Source: an uncultured Bacteroidota bacterium (GTDB taxonomy: Bacteria; Bacteroidota; Bacteroidia; 2-12-FULL-35-15). Taken from it: 8,973 nt of DNA. Positions 8,832 through 8,973 of the stretch are shown in pieces; position 1 is the first letter of the stretch; every line of letters begins with the position of its first letter. The notes under the pieces were generated by a model. The model ran no database searches and was not told the DNA's origin. It saw nothing but the letters and a program-made list of their open reading frames with translations. The stretch is taken from the NCBI GenBank assembly GCA_903833025.1, contig CAILDT010000313.1, forward strand, positions 1 to 8,973, written 5' to 3'. Position numbers and translations under genes: made by a program.

Positions 8832-8860
8832 TTGACATATTGTAACGCTTATGCTATACT
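8832..8860 (+). promoter_or_regulatory. Strong rightward promoter with extended -10 (unit 2)
   Basis: TTGACA (8832-8837), a 17-base spacer and TATACT (8855-8860), with TGC before the -10, form an excellent promoter. The ten bases GCTTATGCTA across spacer and -10 are identical to the leftward promoter at 3396-3424, suggesting that both respond to the same polymerase state or share ancestry. Confidence 0.88.
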
Positions 8861-8866
8861 TATATG

Positions 8867-8940
8867 TAGTTAGGTTAACTAACGTACTTGCAGCAAGTTG
8901 GAACACTCCTACTGTAAAGAGCGTAAAACCTAACTTTTTT
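8867..8940 (+). ncRNA. Three-way-junction RNA ending in an intrinsic terminator, switch-like
   Basis: The predicted transcript is about 74 bases and closes on itself. GTTAGGTT (8869-8876) pairs perfectly with AACCTAAC (8927-8934), followed by TTTTTT. Inside are ACTTG-CAG-CAAGT (8886-8898) and ACACTC/GAGCGT with one mismatch (8903-8924). GTTAG (8869-8873) can instead pair with CTAAC (8879-8883), which would dissolve the terminator stem. It is therefore either an independent small RNA or an attenuator/riboswitch-like leader for the gene starting at about 8965. I do not recognise a known riboswitch class. Confidence 0.6.
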
Positions 8941-8946
8941 AATTGG

Positions 8947-8955
8947 TGTTATAAT
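8947..8955 (+). promoter_or_regulatory. Extended -10 promoter candidate (unit 3)
   Basis: TGTTATAAT is a perfect extended -10 without a -35, identical to the one at 8572-8580. It lies 95 bases after the -10 of the previous unit and is followed at once by GTAGTTA. The expected start (about 8962) is only a few bases before an ATG. Confidence 0.5.
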
Positions 8956-8964
8956 GTAGTTAAT

Positions 8965-8973
8965 ATGGCTGAA
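8965..8973 (+). CDS. Possible start of a rightward gene, cut by the window edge
   Basis: Only ATG-GCT-GAA (MAE) is visible. No Shine-Dalgarno precedes it. If transcription starts from the 8947-8955 promoter the message would be leaderless or nearly so. If it comes from the 8832 promoter it would lie beyond the attenuator-like RNA. Without the following sequence this cannot be confirmed. Confidence 0.3.

Noticed and set aside
7772..8973. CRISPR array or att site
   Set aside because: There are no regularly repeated 20-40 base units with unique spacers. The roughly 96-base spacing reflects promoters, not repeats. No integrase or duplicated tRNA 3' end is visible to support an attachment site.

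Overview
The window is almost certainly part of a tailed bacteriophage or prophage genome. It is AT-rich, holds very many small genes joined by ATGA or TAATG stop/start overlaps, and carries a lysis cassette, a recombination gene and a phage-type non-coding block with a tRNA. UGA is used as a normal stop and ATG, GTG and TTG as starts. The GH25 muramidase and an r1t-like holin candidate suggest a host with an accessible, Gram-positive-type wall (an actinobacterium, a firmicute or possibly a patescibacterium). The sequence does not settle which.

Positions 38-2716 (+ strand) are the end of a rightward, probably late, operon. Four small lysine-rich proteins share an N-terminal element of the form V-K-x-L-(M/V), and one of them is a tiny cysteine-cluster protein. 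They are followed by a coiled-coil/one-TM protein, a GH25 endolysin with a proline-rich linker and a cationic amphipathic tail, two holin-like membrane proteins, and two unknown proteins. The first of these two unknowns ends in a possible sliding-clamp-binding motif.

Positions 2838-3424 (- strand) converge on that operon. A strong promoter at 3396-3424 drives a small one-TM protein and a second peptidoglycan enzyme, an SLT-type lytic transglycosylase.

Positions 3427-7771 (- strand) form one long early-type operon from a near-perfect promoter (TTGACA, 17 bp, TATAAT) at 7807-7835. A perfect CRP-type palindrome lies just upstream of that promoter. In transcription order the operon encodes an acidic protein, a tiny acidic helical protein, a zinc-ribbon protein, an ERF/Rad52-like annealing protein, micro membrane proteins, a conserved phage protein, a KGG-motif basic protein, and an array of paralogous small proteins (four KEAIKQL-type, two EHGGG-type). 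A DUF1064 PD-(D/E)XK nuclease-like gene ends it. One KEAIKQL gene is a recent duplicate broken by a one-base deletion.

Positions 7772-8973 are essentially non-protein-coding but dense with signals: at least six credible promoters on both strands, four or five intrinsic terminators, several predicted short structured RNAs, a pseudoknot-capable region at about 8354-8650, a complete tRNA-Thr(UGU) with encoded CCA, and two or three tandem promoter-RNA units with -10 boxes about 96 bp apart. This multi-RNA control region, at the divergence between the leftward genes and whatever starts at 8965, is the most unusual part of the window.
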